The position numbers and the translations under genes are program-made. The notes beneath the pieces were generated by a model, which worked only from the letters and a program-made list of their open reading frames with translations, searched no databases and had not been told where the DNA came from. From Steromphala cineraria (taxonomy: Eukaryota; Mollusca; Gastropoda; Trochida; Trochidae): a DNA stretch of 64,000 bases. This document shows positions 28,257 through 40,739 of the stretch, in pieces. The stretch spans positions 65,879,971 through 65,943,970 of the forward strand of contig OU744720.1 in assembly GCA_916613615.1 (NCBI GenBank), read 5' to 3'. Numbering within the stretch: the stretch's first letter is position 1; every line of letters starts with the position of its first letter.

Positions 28257-31200
28257 CTGACTATTACACATTTATTGATATCATTCTGTACCTGTGGTCA
28301 TATTTTTACAGTTATCTGGCTTTGTTACCCTCTCGCTTTACTTTAAACCAAAGTATTACTTTTCATCAAACATATGATATAGTTAATATTATATTTGTCG
28401 TAATGTTATATTTTATTGCAGAATACTTGCATTTAGGAATGAATGCACAATTGTAAATATCAGCAATCAAAAGTACTTGATAGAATGATGTTTGAAGCCT
28501 TAATATATCATATTTTGCACTTTCACATATCGGTATTTATATAATACGTATAGACCGCAAGTGTATAGTAAAACATGGATAAGAATAACATATTTGTTCA
28601 ACGCATGTAGCAAAAGTTATTTATGAATTTCCTCAGATCAGTCATAATACATAGCTTGTCCAATCAAAGCATTTGCTATCATATATTGTCACCCACCCAA
28701 GTTTTCATCCTAATTTTTACACATTTCCAATTATCAATCATCATACATTCTTATCTTGAATTCACAAATTAACAATTTATATCTCATCAGTGAAAATAAT
28801 GTAAAACATGGTTCTAATTGTTTTGCTAAGAATACATAAGTATATGGGGATAAAGAGAAGAGAACAAATGCTTTTAAAAGACTTCCTTTAGTTACATTGT
28901 ATTGTTTTGTATTAAGTGTAAAAGAAAAATCATTACCATTGTTATAAACTATATGACAACAAAAGCTGTCGAAGGAAAATCAATATACGTATATTATGAA
29001 ATAATTTGAAAACAGCTCTCTGTAACTATCTATAAGATCGATGGTAGATTCTGCTCTTTGCATTTGTTAGAAACCACTCTTTATTGTCGAGTGAACAATA
29101 CCTACTTGTTACTTACTGCAACATCACTGTCCTTTAAGAAAGTAGTTAGTTGCTCTCATAAATAATGTTATTAGCGGAAGTCTTGTGTTTCCAAGTTGAT
29201 GATGATCTAAATGAAACCCAGCAATGTTTCTTTGAAAAATATAATAATATATATAGAATCCTCTGTTATGTTGTTTTCTTTTACGCCTTTATTGCTGTTA
29301 TTGTTGTACGACAAAATACCCTTCAATTAGTACAAAGGCGCAGTTTACAGAAAAGATTAGGGTAAACAATTATTTGTAAGACAAGGATTACAATATCAAA
29401 AACAATTTAGTAAAAAGGATAAAATTATTTTCTTATTATATTAAGCAACGTTCAAATATTATGCTTTCCTTACGTTTGTTAAAAGAAATTTACGGAACGA
29501 TTTTTGAAAGTAAAAAACTGTATTACAAGGTACCAAATCCAATTTCCGAACGTAAAATGTTTTCACTTAATTATCTTTGATACACAGACGACCTTCTAAT
29601 CGGATTCACTTTGAGATGATTGATGCTCCATTTTATGATTAGACAAAGTTAAGATTCCATATTTTTGTTATTTTAATTTTCTACCACATTGTGTAACTTG
29701 TTCCTGGAAAATCCACATCTGAGGATCATCCCTCAAGTGAGCATCAAATTTGGTATAGCTATCATGATGAGTTCATATAGGATTTATATAATCCATAAGT
29801 CAAAAATTAATGTTGGGCGCCAATATACAAAAGAAATAAAAGAAAAACTCCTAAAACAAATAGCAAAAGCATCGTTAAAACAGGTCTATAATTGACAACA
29901 TTAACTGCTGAATGGCTTTGATAGGAGAAACGTCATTGTTTCATTGTTCCTCCAGGATTTCTTAAACAACGTTTATATTTTACAATGATCGGTTAGCTCT
30001 TATCACAGGGTGAAAATGTAACATGTTACTTGCTGATATCTGGTTCTTATATAAAGCATTTCATTACTTGATTAGTATTAAAACGGGAGTTTTCATAATT
30101 CTTCAGTGTAAAGTGGTCTTATTTTGCCTTGGAATCGGTTGAGGAAAGTGATAATTAAAAAGAGGTTTACTATAAAAATAAATAAACTAGTTTTTCGTTG
30201 TTTAATAACAAATATTATAGCTTGGTGTACAGATTTTTTGGGACTTAAGTTTGTATATCTTATGGAAAAGAGCAATATTTTTGCTTTGATGATTTGCTAA
30301 AAGACTTTGTCAAACCCAAGAATAAAATGTACACGTGTAAAAGAAAATGTTTTTAAATGAATATTTCCAACGAAAGTTAGTTTAATAAAATGGATGCATT
30401 TATTATTTTTTTTTTTTAATTTGCGAGCAGTTTAAAGTAGCGGATGGTCATTAATTGTAAAAAGTCATCGCTGAAATGAAAACAGTGTTTCAATGAAATA
30501 CTGAGGATTGAATATATGCTAGTATGGTTGGATAAGTTAATTTATTACATAACTCATATACTGATCGATTGACTTGAAGATATTCTGCACCCACGACTGT
30601 TTGAAAGACACAGCGTAGGTCGTTACATTCCTAAAATTAGTTACGATATTGATTTCTTTAAACAACATGTCTAAAACTGTCTTGTTTCCATGTTATTGGA
30701 TTATTGCTTTCGATTCATCTCTTCATCTAGTCCTTAATTAGAGTTATCGAAAATCGGTACCCCTATACAGAAAGATTCGTGTATGAATCTTGTTTATCGG
30801 GTTTAGTTGGTGTTATTGGTCTCCCCTATGAAAGCTGTGTCTGAAATTCGACCGCTTCATGTCATAACATAAAAACACTTTCTTATAAAAACATCAAAAC
30901 AAATTACTTTCCATAGAAGTTCATGTTTCACTGAACGTTTGTACAGACATTTGAAAGTGAAGAAACACCTAATGACATAAATGGGTAAAGTTGAACTTAC
31001 ACTCATATGCTTTATAAGATTATAGTATCGAATTAACATACGTTGACTGATACTATGACACTGACAATAATTCATTAACCAACATAGTTACATAATTTGC
31101 CAAGGTAACGCACTCAAATGTTTCAAAACTGATTGGCATCTGCATGTAGATATGATCTTGTTTTCCTCTTAAAATGTTATTGAACATACAGAAATGTGGA

Positions 31201-33529
31201 ATTAAGTAAGTGAATGTGTCATATTAATAGTGTCAGTATACACTGTATACTTTTGATTCTGTATCTGATTGGATGTAGGTTTTAAATAGCTCTCAATGTT
31301 GAGATGTATTTTTATTTTGAACAGTCAATTGTAATAAAAACGACGCCTTTCACTCTTGCATCTTTAGAGCATCGAATGCCTCTGGACTAAATAAACCATG
31401 TATAAAGCTTCATATTCAGTGTTTCTAGCTTCTTATATTAGTTTAGTAGATCGTTAAAAGTTTGTGGAGAATAGTTGGCCGTTGCATCAGATTTTTTATC
31501 AGCAATATGGTTAAACATCTCAAGAACCTGTTGCGTTCAATGTATGTTTGCTGACTCTTACTTAAAGTGTATATTTTTGGATAAATGTGTGAAAAGGTGT
31601 ACTCATTCTCATAACATAAGCACTGCGAAAGTCATTACATTACATAAAGCTTATCAGGGTTTATTTATAAGTAGATAAAGTGGAAAGTTGTAATCGATGA
31701 TAATGTACTCTATTGAGACGTTGGGTAGGTACACACTGCCTATTCATACTGTTCGGAGAGCTGATATATTGATTATCTATAATGACTAATGAGATTTGCA
31801 AAAAATCAGTTATGAGTTTTTATCACCTACATAAAGTTGGCACTATGTCAAATTTAAAGGGAACCATTTGACACTAGGCATCATGTACTTGCTGTGTGAT
31901 GTAGTAGATACATATAGACTTTAGAGAAAAACTTGATGATAAGCAAAATACTTCTTAGGTGTGTTTATGTTCACTTTTGATGATGAATACATCATAAAAT
32001 GCATTCATTGTATCGTAATTCAGAAAATTTATAATCAACTATTCCAACTTCTATTTCTAAAGGCATGGTCATCAAATACTTATGGTTCCTCTTTACTTCT
32101 TTTTTTGTATTTTTGTATACATTCAAATAGTAAAAGATATTTCAAATGTTATATTAGTTAACTATAAATGTCATTCTTGGAACAAATCTTTTGTAATAAC
32201 TGTCCTTCAATAAAAAGTGCAAAAAAGTCAATTAAAATCGGGAAATAGTAAATAAAGGTAATTAAATAGACATTAAATGAAACTTTTACCATTATGTCTG
32301 ACATTTAAAATGCAGTCAATTACAAAAGAAAGCTAGTATCTGTCTGGCTGAAAGACCATGTAAATAATATCAGTTCATTAATTTTTTTGTTTCTAATTTG
32401 ATTTCATCATTATCACTGTTGTTTGACCATTATGTCAAGTTTAAACGTTTATGTCAAGGCTTTTGTAGGCGTTTATGGGAGGTTTGGTCTGTGATTACGC
32501 TTTAAGCAGGGAATTAGGGAATGTCTGAGTAAGTAATAGGAGAACATTGATTATCACTCAATTGAAAATTGGAATTATCTTTGATTGGAATTGACTTTTG
32601 TATATATTGATACAGTAGGGACAGTAATCATTCATGAAATACTTTTGCAAAAAGAATAATAATAATAGAGGATAATACATTTTTTATCAATTAAAACGAT
32701 TCTTATATACATGGGTACGCCTGGAAAAGTTATCATAACTATAACTGAGAGCAAATGATAAAACCAATTACACCTTTTTGATTACAAACAAACCCAAGGG
32801 GAATCTGTACGAGTGAACATACGATACATTGTAGTCTAGGAAATATGACAATGCTTTTGCTTCAGACACCTGATAGTTCCTTTCTAACTGCAGCTTTGGG
32901 TAACTCAACATGATAAGACCACATAACGTTCTTGGCAGAAGATGTATCCTAGTTTTTCAGCATCATGCTGGCAAATATGTTTTTGTAGTGTCAAAAAGTT
33001 AAGTTCATCAGCCTAATTTGTCTGAAATAGCTTTTGCCAATAGATGCAATATTTGGCGTTTATCATTGCTTTTCTGTTATGTTATAACAATAACACAGAA
33101 AGATCAACGTTAAAAGAAGAGTTTCCAAATGCCTTATTTGTGTTTTTATATTTCAATGTGTCAGTTGACCACACAGTTGCTAAGCATAACGGAAACTTTG
33201 CATGTTCATATGATGCTTGCTGGCAATGTTTTGTCATTGGATGTACTTGATGATATTGTTTCTGTTTACTATTTCGTATCATCGGCTATGTGATGCACAA
33301 GCTTACATAAGGTCTTTGGCATCTCATTTGAATTCTACTAATATCTCTGATTGTCCATTCATGGAATAATTAATATATATTAATCGAAAACAATCAATTG
33401 AAACGATTCTGTATTTCAATCCAGGTAGAATCATATCTTGAAAAAGTCGAACTTTTAAGAGTAGTTTATAGACAATCAATACAACAATAATGTGTGTAGA
33501 TGCATCAATGATGGTTCATCGGACATCGA

Positions 33530-35150
33530 AGTACATGTGGTACAACATCAATTAAAGCACTCCTTATCTTCATCGCTCCTCCATTAGAGAACACTTCACC
33601 ATTGTTTATCTATCAACAATTTGTAAAATATTATTTTGGAAACAATGGATACACATACTTTAAAAAAATCATAATTAATGTTTTAGCGATCTCTATTCAT
33701 ATTTATCATATAAAATCTTTGCACGAGAGCACAGCGCACTGAAACGGGACAACTTGCTGTTGTTTTATTATAGACATAAAATATTTTAGGATATTTCTGA
33801 TATACTTGACGAAGATTGTGCTGACTCTTTTCAATCGGTGGTTAACACTAGCATGTATGTAAACATGTTATCTCATATGTATCTGCCTAGCATACATGTA
33901 GCTTATTCAATTGATTTATTCTCAGTTACCCATTTAATACAATTTCATTAAACAGTCTCCGTACGTCCTTAGAACCCACAACCGTTTTATTCGTTCATCT
34001 ACTATCAATTCCCATATTCTATAAACAGAACAGACTTCTTTGAGTAGACTCAAAATGGTCTTGGCTCGGGAAAATATATAAATCCTCCAAATATATATTC
34101 TTGAATCGGTCAATCTGTGTTGTTTTTATTTTGTTGAGTTTATCATGCAGTTTGTTTATATTATTGTCTATTCTACAGAAAAGCAAACGTTTCAATCAGG
34201 TAGCATACATCTAACGGAGAGTGTTTGTTTACGTGCTGATTCTTTTAGATGCAAAGAAGTAACTGTAAAACAAATCACTTAGCATCTACAATGCATGTTT
34301 AATGTTAATGTATCCCTATAACTGTTGCAATCATAAGTAGGGAATATAAGTTATAAATTTGTATCAATCAGATATGGATTTCTGTTATGTTTCATATTCA
34401 AATGAATGCATTTTTATAAAATCATATATATGTCTATAAAGATGCATGCACAATATACAAGGTAGCACGCTTAAAAGTAAGACAACCAAATAATAGTATT
34501 CACCATAGTCCAGCTATGACAATATATTAAGAAAAACCTGAATCAGCAACACTAAATTGTTACCACTATTCTCGATTGTCTGACTATCATATTGGTCTTC
34601 ACATGTATTTTCTTTACATATTCAATGGAATGGGAACTTATCTACAGCAGCTCAATCTAGCAAATTGTTACTGGTATTATGCAGTTCATGTTTTTTGTTA
34701 ACTAATGCGCTCCTGCATACTTAAATTATGAAAGAAGTATGCTTGTAAAATAAGATTCATAACTTAACATACTTTAAATTTTGTCAATTTTATCTGTCTC
34801 CGATTCATTTCCTGCCAAAAGGAAATAAATACCAAAAATATTCACTGTTCAGATATTTTCAAATAAACAATCATAATATCAAGAATAAAAAGATAAATAA
34901 TAAATAATGTTTCAATAATGATTGCTATACCTTAATGACGCGTTGTTGGAGTAACTTTCAGGTTATCAAAGTATTTCAAGACTATCGCAGAACATGATCA
35001 ATGGCAAATACCTTGGGAATAATTTCAATCGAAATGCCCAATTAACTGTGTCATGACTTACATATTTCATTACAATGCTTTGTTTGGATGTACCTCCACA
35101 TTCAGATATCATCTAACCATTCTAGTGAAATAGGTTTTCTACAAGTTAAA
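33530..35150. other. Copy B-specific AT-rich stretch, nothing recognised
   Basis: In copy A the flanks of this stretch are almost adjacent (about 20,650 and 20,690), so about 1.6 kb is extra here. I see no inverted ends, reading frame or repeat that would identify it. Confidence 0.45.
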
Positions 35151-35161
35151 GGTCTTGTGAA

Positions 35162-35355
35162 ATCGGTTTTCTTGAAGTCTGTCAAAAGAGTTCTCTCAAT
35201 GATGGTTTGGAAATAGCTCTTGGCACAGTTACAGATCCTGAACGAGTCCCTTGGGACAGCTATCAGCTTGGAAGACCAGATACATTGATACTAATGTTGG
35301 AATTATTGCCTTTGCTTATATTCCCAAATGTACACAACTTGAAACAGGTCAAGAT
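35162..35355 (+). other. Exon-like conserved patch (unrecognised)
   Basis: One plus-strand frame is open across this patch and contains the stretches ALGTVTDPERVPWDSYQ and GRPDTLILMLELLP. The matching segment in copy A (about 20,695-20,880) aligns in the same frame without indels and keeps LGTVT..ER..WDS, but has a TGA at 20,796. This pattern would fit a small exon that is intact in B and broken in A. There is only a weak candidate donor (CAG/GTCAAG) after it, and I do not recognise the protein. It could also simply be a slowly diverging non-coding block. Confidence 0.25.
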
Positions 35356-35589
35356 GTATGTTTCATTGTTATTGATGTGAATTCGTAAATGTTTTTATTA
35401 TCTGAATATTTTGTGGTATAGGTACAGGTATCATGATGGTATGTTTTGAGATGATAAATATCCTGCTAAGGGAAATAGAAGTGTTATTTTGTCAGCTTTG
35501 GTGAGCTATATACATGGTATCTATGTTTACAATACCAAACTACACGAGCATGAAAACTTCTTTATCACAAATGCCATTTTACTGTTTTC

Positions 35590-35795
35590 CCTCCTTAAAC
35601 ATGCTTGCAAGTGATAAAGAAAGACCTCACGCAAAGAGCGTCCGCAGCCCAGGGCATCAGCCAAGTGAGAGGGCTTGAGCCTTACAACACCCTGTAAAAC
35701 GCACTGGGATTCCGGATTATTATGGGAGAGCTACGGATTGTTATGGGAACTTTTGCGCTTGGTGTGGCGCATTTTATAACCTTTGTAGTAGTAAA
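35590..35795. repeat. GC-richer relict segment with a short internal repeat
   Basis: This patch is clearly richer in G and C than its surroundings. It holds two copies of a GGATTRTTATGGGA block (around 35,714 and 35,737) and the words GCGTCCGCAGCC and GGTGTGGCGCAT. It looks like a decayed insertion in copy B, since copy A lacks it. The family is unknown. Confidence 0.4.
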
Positions 35796-36593
35796 TATAA
35801 GCGTTTCACATACTTAGGTTTGTTCTTAGATTCTCACACAATTGATCTATAAAAATATTAATTTATTATGCACATAAATACATAATGAACAATATAAACA
35901 CTAAACTTTCTGAGCATCACAGCATTCACAGCATCCCCATTTGTGGGGAACCTCTGAAAGATAACCTTTCTTAAAGTAACTCACATTTCTTGTGATTCAA
36001 TTCATATTACCTATAAGAAAATAAGATTTTTTAAATTGTTTATTTGAGATAATTTCATTAAAATATAATTTCTTAAGCAAACATACAGAAAAAGTACAAG
36101 TCCTTAATAAAACGAAGTTCGAATTCCAAAAAGTCACATTTTCACATGTGACTCATGGACCACAGTTGAAGTTTCATTGAACTAAGTCCCTGAATTTTTT
36201 AGTTCTGTTCAGGGCGATAACTCTATCCAAAGGTACTTAGCTACATACCGCCGTGAAAAACATACATATTTCAATACATAAAAAACAATTTGTTGATAAT
36301 TTGAACAAGCAGTGTAATCAATAAATGTATCATACGGAGATGCCCCCTTCAAGTGAATATTACGTCATGTCTGTATAATAGCAGTTGAAGACGTTTTTAG
36401 GAAAAACAGAGAATTTAACACACCAAGTTAAGTCAAACAAATGTGCCTTTGCATCCTATGTTTAAATTCAAATTTCTCGTAACATAGGATTAGCACTTAT
36501 ATTTCTTGAATACAAAGCTGCAGAATTTTTCATTCATGTTACTTCCGACACATTATGGTAGTCTTCAAAGAAAAGCAATAATCCGCAGATATA

Positions 36594-36776
36594 CAGTAGA
36601 ACTCGGATATAACGAATTCCAAGGGACCAAAGAATTTAGTTTGCTATATCCGGTGTTCGCTACTCACGTTTGGCCACCATGCATAGGGCTCTTGACGGGA
36701 CTTAAAAATGCGTTCACTATATCCTAATTTCGCTATATCCGAGTTCCCTATATCCGTATTCTACTGTATAAGAAGT
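36594..36776. mobile_element. 183-bp MITE flanked by TA
   Basis: The termini are inverted: CAGTAGAACTCGGATATA on the left, mirrored by TATATCCG.ATTCTACTG on the right, and each end is bordered by TA. TA target duplication with CAGTAGAA-type ends fits non-autonomous Tc1/mariner-pogo-type elements. No coding capacity. It lies in copy B only. Confidence 0.75.
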
Positions 36777-36879
36777 TGAAATCACTTTTACTTAATTGTA
36801 CCCAATTACAGATATCTGCAATTGTACTTTCTACATATGTCCCTGCAATCTCCATCTGCAACATCAAAAATAGAGCCAT

Positions 36880-38180
36880 GGGCTCTGTAGCTCATCAGAC
36901 TTTTGATGGAAAAAGGTTTTGACCCATGAGACCCCATTTAGGGTCATTGGGTCACAAAATCTACAAGTTTGAATCCCCATTGGCCAAGGACAACTTTTTA
37001 GTTCTCTAGACCATTTGGAACTGGAGGAGAAGATGAAAATAGGTTTTGAAGGTTGTGACCCCTGTGACCCCATTTGGGGTCATGGGGTCACCAAACCTAA
37101 AATTTAGAATTCCCATTTGCCCACGAGTCTACACACAACTTTTCAGCTCTCTAGACCTTTTGAAACTGGAGAAGAAGGAGTAAAATATGTTTTAAAGGCT
37201 TTGACCCCTTTGACCCCAATTGGGGATAAGGGGTAACCAAACCTAAAATTTAGAATCCACATTGGCCAAAGAGTCTACACACAACTTTTAAGCTCTCTAG
37301 AACTTTTGGAACTGGAGAAGAAGATGAAAATAGGTTTTTAAGGTTTTGACCCCTGTGACCCCAATTGGGGTCATGAGGTCATGAAATCTACAATTTAGAA
37401 TCCCCATTGGCCAAGGGGTCTACACACAACTTTTTAGCTCTCTAGACCTTTTGGAACTGGAGAAGAAGATGAAAATAGGTTTTTAAGGTTTTGACCCCTG
37501 TGACCCCAATTGGGGTCATGAGGTCATGAAATCTACAATTAAGAATCCCCATTGGCCAAGGAGTCTACACACAACTTTTCAGCTCTCTAGACCTTTTGGA
37601 ATTGGAGAAGAAGATGAAAATAGGTTTTTAAGGTTTTGACCCCTGTGACCCCAATTGGGGTCATGAGGTCATGAAATCTACAATTTAGAATCCTCATTGG
37701 CCAAGGAGTCTACACACAACTTTTCAGCTCTCTAGACCTTTTTGAACTGGAGAAGAAGATGAAAATAGGTTTTTAAGGTTTTGACCCCTATGACCCCAAT
37801 TGGGGTCATGAGGTCATGAAATCTACAATTTAGAATCCTCATTGGCCAAGGAGTCTACACACAACTTTTCAGCTCTCTAGATCTTTTGGAACTGGAGAAG
37901 AAGATGAAAATAGGTTTTTAAGGTTTTGACCCCTGTGACCCCATTTGGGGTCATGAGGTCATGAAATCTACAATTTAGAATCCCCAATTACCAAGGAGTC
38001 TCCACATCAAATTTGAGCTATCTAGAGTCATTGGTTCTGGAGAAGAAGTCGAAAATGTGAAAAGTTTACGGATGGACGGATGGACGGATGGACGGATGGA
38101 CGGATGGACGGATGGACGGACGCCGGACGCCATGCCATGCCATAAGCCCATCGGGTCTTTCAGACCTGATGAGCTAAAAA
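36880..38180 (+). mobile_element. Tandem-core element: 145-bp repeats plus GGACGGAT tract
   Basis: Eight units carry GACCCCNNTTGGGGTCATG-like blocks. The anchor TTGACCCC recurs at 36,919, 37,056, 37,201, 37,346, 37,491, 37,636, 37,781 and 37,926, which is exactly 145 bp from the second unit on. The core is followed by a GGACGGAT microsatellite at about 38,068-38,120. The outer ends are inverted: TAGCTCATCAG at 36,888-36,898 and its reverse complement at 38,166-38,176. In copy A the flanks are joined (about 21,150-21,190), so the empty site is preserved there and this is a real insertion. The architecture matches bivalve pearl-like elements, by memory only. Confidence 0.85.
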
Positions 38181-38936
38181 GTACAAACCGATTTTTCTAA
38201 AATGGGTCTGATCTACTTGACATATGACACTGATTGTCTTTGTTTTATTGTTTTAACAAACTAAACAATACCTGCAAGAAATAAAAATCATTTTACTGCC
38301 TCACAAACTGAACTCATCGTCAACGAGACTATGCTTATGATGCTGAAAAGTATTGTTTATTGCAAACAACGGTGTTACCATATCTTTAAAGTGTACACTG
38401 ATTGTAAAAACAAGCATTCGTCCTTATAGTTGCATGGTACGTAGTTCCACTTGCTTTTGTTATACACTTCTGTTTTCTCTTTTTCATAGAGCATGGTGTA
38501 CTAGCTTAACCTTTCCTTGGACGTGTGAATGAAAGCGGTTTGTTGTATCATACTTTGGTTAGGCAAATGAATACGCAATGGCATATATATAGTAAACCTT
38601 CAAAGAAGGAAATTTTAAATATACATGTTTATGTTCAAACCACACAATTCCAAGTATTGCAATTAACTAAATCATTGAACTATATGTTTCCTCACTTTAA
38701 ATTATTACCTCATTTCCAACAGTTGTTTTCAGTTCATGTCTTGGACAAACTTCGAACAACGCATTATGTTATTTTAACACCCTTGTCTGTGTTAATATAT
38801 TATCCCTTTTCATTCAGATAAATTGTAAAAGAAATAAGACATCTCACCTTGAGTATTATTCTTTATATACTTGGTGTGCCTTATGACTTTTAAGAAACAC
38901 GTATGTCAACAGTTTAAATGAAACTAATGAACACAC

Positions 38937-39260
38937 CATGTTCCGTTACATTTTTTTAACAATCGATCCCTTCCTATCACTTGTCTTCAATAAATAAGTC
39001 CTAAAAGTGTATTTGCATTGACCATTTATCTGAATGAACTCTTTTGGAAGTTTTTGATAGAAATGGGAGAGGATATTCTAACAAGTGAACAATTTCTTCA
39101 AATTGACATTTTGGACTTAATCAACCTCGCTATTTGGATTACTTTTCTGATCACTCCCATGTTGACGCGAAAGCTATTGCCTTTTGATTTAAAGCTTTAT
39201 GCAAAGATCTATGCAGCATATTGGTTTAAATTTATATTTTGTAATCACGTTGTTATATAA
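38937..39260 (+). other. Conserved patch with an open frame (unrecognised)
   Basis: This segment is present three times: here, at 23,985-24,240 and inverted at 10,440-10,680. In this copy the frame 39,018-39,260 is open and reads KFLIEMGEDILTSEQF, then a hydrophobic stretch LAIWITFLITPML that could be a membrane segment. Copy A shares LIEMGEDFISSGEQFFKLT and FLITP, interrupted upstream by a stop. The shared frame hints at a small decayed exon family or an old element. I cannot assign a product. Confidence 0.25.
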
Positions 39261-39322
39261 ATTATTGTCTTTTAATTTTCTATAACCAATACGTATTACA
39301 ACACAGACAAACTTTAACATTA

Positions 39323-39605
39323 TATCCCAGTAAACATAACCGGGCCGGTACTGACTTCAGATTGGCTGTTAAAGTTGATTAAGGCATACAGGCTAACGAT
39401 ACAGAACCAGTACTGGCACAGTATCGGTTTTCCTGAATCGTACCGTTTAAGGCAGAACTGCAATGGCCCAGTACTGGCAAAAGGGTACTTGACTACTGTA
39501 CTGACCTACTACTGGCCCAGTAGAGGCATATCACTTCCTGTCTATATGCAATATGGGATATATTTCAATGGGCCATTACTGGTCCAGAACTGGTAAATTC
39601 TGGCA
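39323..39605 (+). repeat. Left inverted arm rich in CCAGTACTGG palindromes
   Basis: Palindromic or half-palindromic words appear around 39,408, 39,470, 39,510 and 39,570 and mirror those of the right arm. The open frame through this arm is a by-product of the repeats. Confidence 0.75.
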
Positions 39606-40200
39606 TTGCATATCCTGTTAGGAATTCTGGGTACTATTGTCTTCTGTATTTCAGAATGTACAGGGGAAGACATCATTCAGGTATTCTTTAAACGTGAGAT
39701 ATAAATAGGAAATTCAGATAATTAACATGGGGAAGTTTTGTAAATCTATGATGCATTTTGTATTGTCTATCATACCTACATTTGTGTTTTTTATTGATGA
39801 GTATTGCTGTTTGATTGATGTTTGAAACATGATAATGTATGAAAAATCACAAATTCTCATTTTTTAAATGGAATAAGTGGTGTATGATTTCTTAGTATGT
39901 CGGCTGGATGATAAAAGACATATTGTCTTTCATGTTTCATTTTTTATATTTGTTTTGACTTACTGCATAAAAAATCAACATGTTTAGTTTTAGATTTGGA
40001 AAAGTATAGTTGATTTGTTCCAAAATTAATGCTATCAATACATGTTAACATAACGTTAGTTATTAAAAAATGGAATAAACAATCAAGAATCAGAAGGTTT
40101 TTATCAACCTGGTACATTTGTATAAATAGTGTGTACTGTAAATTTATTATGCTAATTATCAATGAAAGACAAAAACATTGTTGTGGAAATAAATGGGCAC
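39606..40200. other. Interior of the host inverted-repeat element, no gene seen
   Basis: AT-rich spacer between the left arm and the structured end of the retrotransposon. There are no motifs or frames I can support. Confidence 0.4.
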
Positions 40201-40294
40201 AGTTTATTCATAGTAAATATAGCTAGGAGCCTGGGGACCATAAACACAGGGTGCCTACCAAACGGTAACTGGGCAAACCCGAGCAAAGTACAGA

Positions 40295-40615
40295 ACACTG
40301 ACAATCAGTGTACAACTCATTAACAGTTAAGCCAGTAGGAGCAACACACTGACTGACTTGCCATTAACGGGACACCAGGTAGGGGATCACATAGCCTGGT
40401 GTGTAGCAGCAAAACAAGTACACAAGCAGTGTAGACAAAATTACATCAGTATGAGTGCATAATACCAGGTAGGGGGTCACATATCCTGATATAAAAGCAA
40501 AGCAAGTACACAAGCAGTGTACACCCAACAGATTAGCTTAAGGCCAGTAGGAGGTTCACACTGACTGGCTTCAAAGAGTTATAACAGGTAGGGGATCACA
40601 TAGCCTATTACTACT
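40295..40615 (-). repeat. Hairpin-rich repeat array at the 3' end of the retroelement
   Basis: Several perfect short inverted repeats follow one another. ACACTGA pairs with TCAGTGT (40,295-40,311), ACACCAGG with CCTGGTGT (40,372-40,402), GTACAC with GTGTAC (40,506-40,522), and GCCAGT with ACTGGC (40,543-40,569). The blocks CAGGTAGGGGATCACAT and AAGTACACAAGCAGTGTA are repeated two or three times. In Ngaro elements the split direct repeats sit at this end, so this is the likely terminal repeat region. It may template circularisation or act as a recombinase site (inference). Confidence 0.65.
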
Positions 40616-40739
40616 CAGCTTATATATTGGGGAATAAAAAGCATTTGGACCCCAGACTCCCTGCCACAACTTCTTGTCTATACAAGAATGTCCCCACCAA
40701 ATGCTGTCACTTTAAATTCAATTTCACATGAGTGGGTTT

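Larger units (their letters stand above)
13555..29990 (+). repeat. Segmental duplication, copy A
   Basis: This long segment recurs downstream in the same orientation as copy B. Colinear anchors (A to B): 13,600-13,780 to 30,340-30,520; 13,858-14,010 to 30,607-30,770; 14,905-15,045 to 31,640-31,787; 18,290-18,420 to 32,455-32,585; 18,680-18,810 to 32,850-32,990; 19,660-19,760 to 33,155-33,260; 20,735-20,870 to 35,205-35,340; 21,895-21,990 to 38,845-38,937; 23,985-24,240 to 38,937-39,190; 28,150-28,330 to 48,135-48,340; 29,030-29,375 to 50,035-50,385. Blocks are similar but clearly diverged, with many indels and lineage-specific insertions, so the duplication is old. Ends are approximate. No intact host gene was recognised inside. 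Confidence 0.8.

Noticed and set aside
29165..29365. Frame with a hydrophobic segment, apparently paired with 50,186-50,380
   Set aside because: The DNA aligns, but indels of two and one bases change the frame between copies, so it is not conserved as protein.
30857..31075. Minus-strand frame in copy B and similar small frames in 13.4-14.9 kb
   Set aside because: The matching segments of copies A and B do not keep the same frame, so selection for protein is not supported.
16722..38180. CRISPR array (regularly spaced repeats at 16.7-17.7 and 36.9-38.2 kb)
   Set aside because: The whole 145-bp unit is repeated, with no unique spacers, and the DNA is clearly eukaryotic.
39375..39596. 73-codon plus-strand frame, and a 117-codon minus-strand frame at 44,677-45,030
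   Set aside because: Both are readings through the palindromic arms of the inverted-repeat element.
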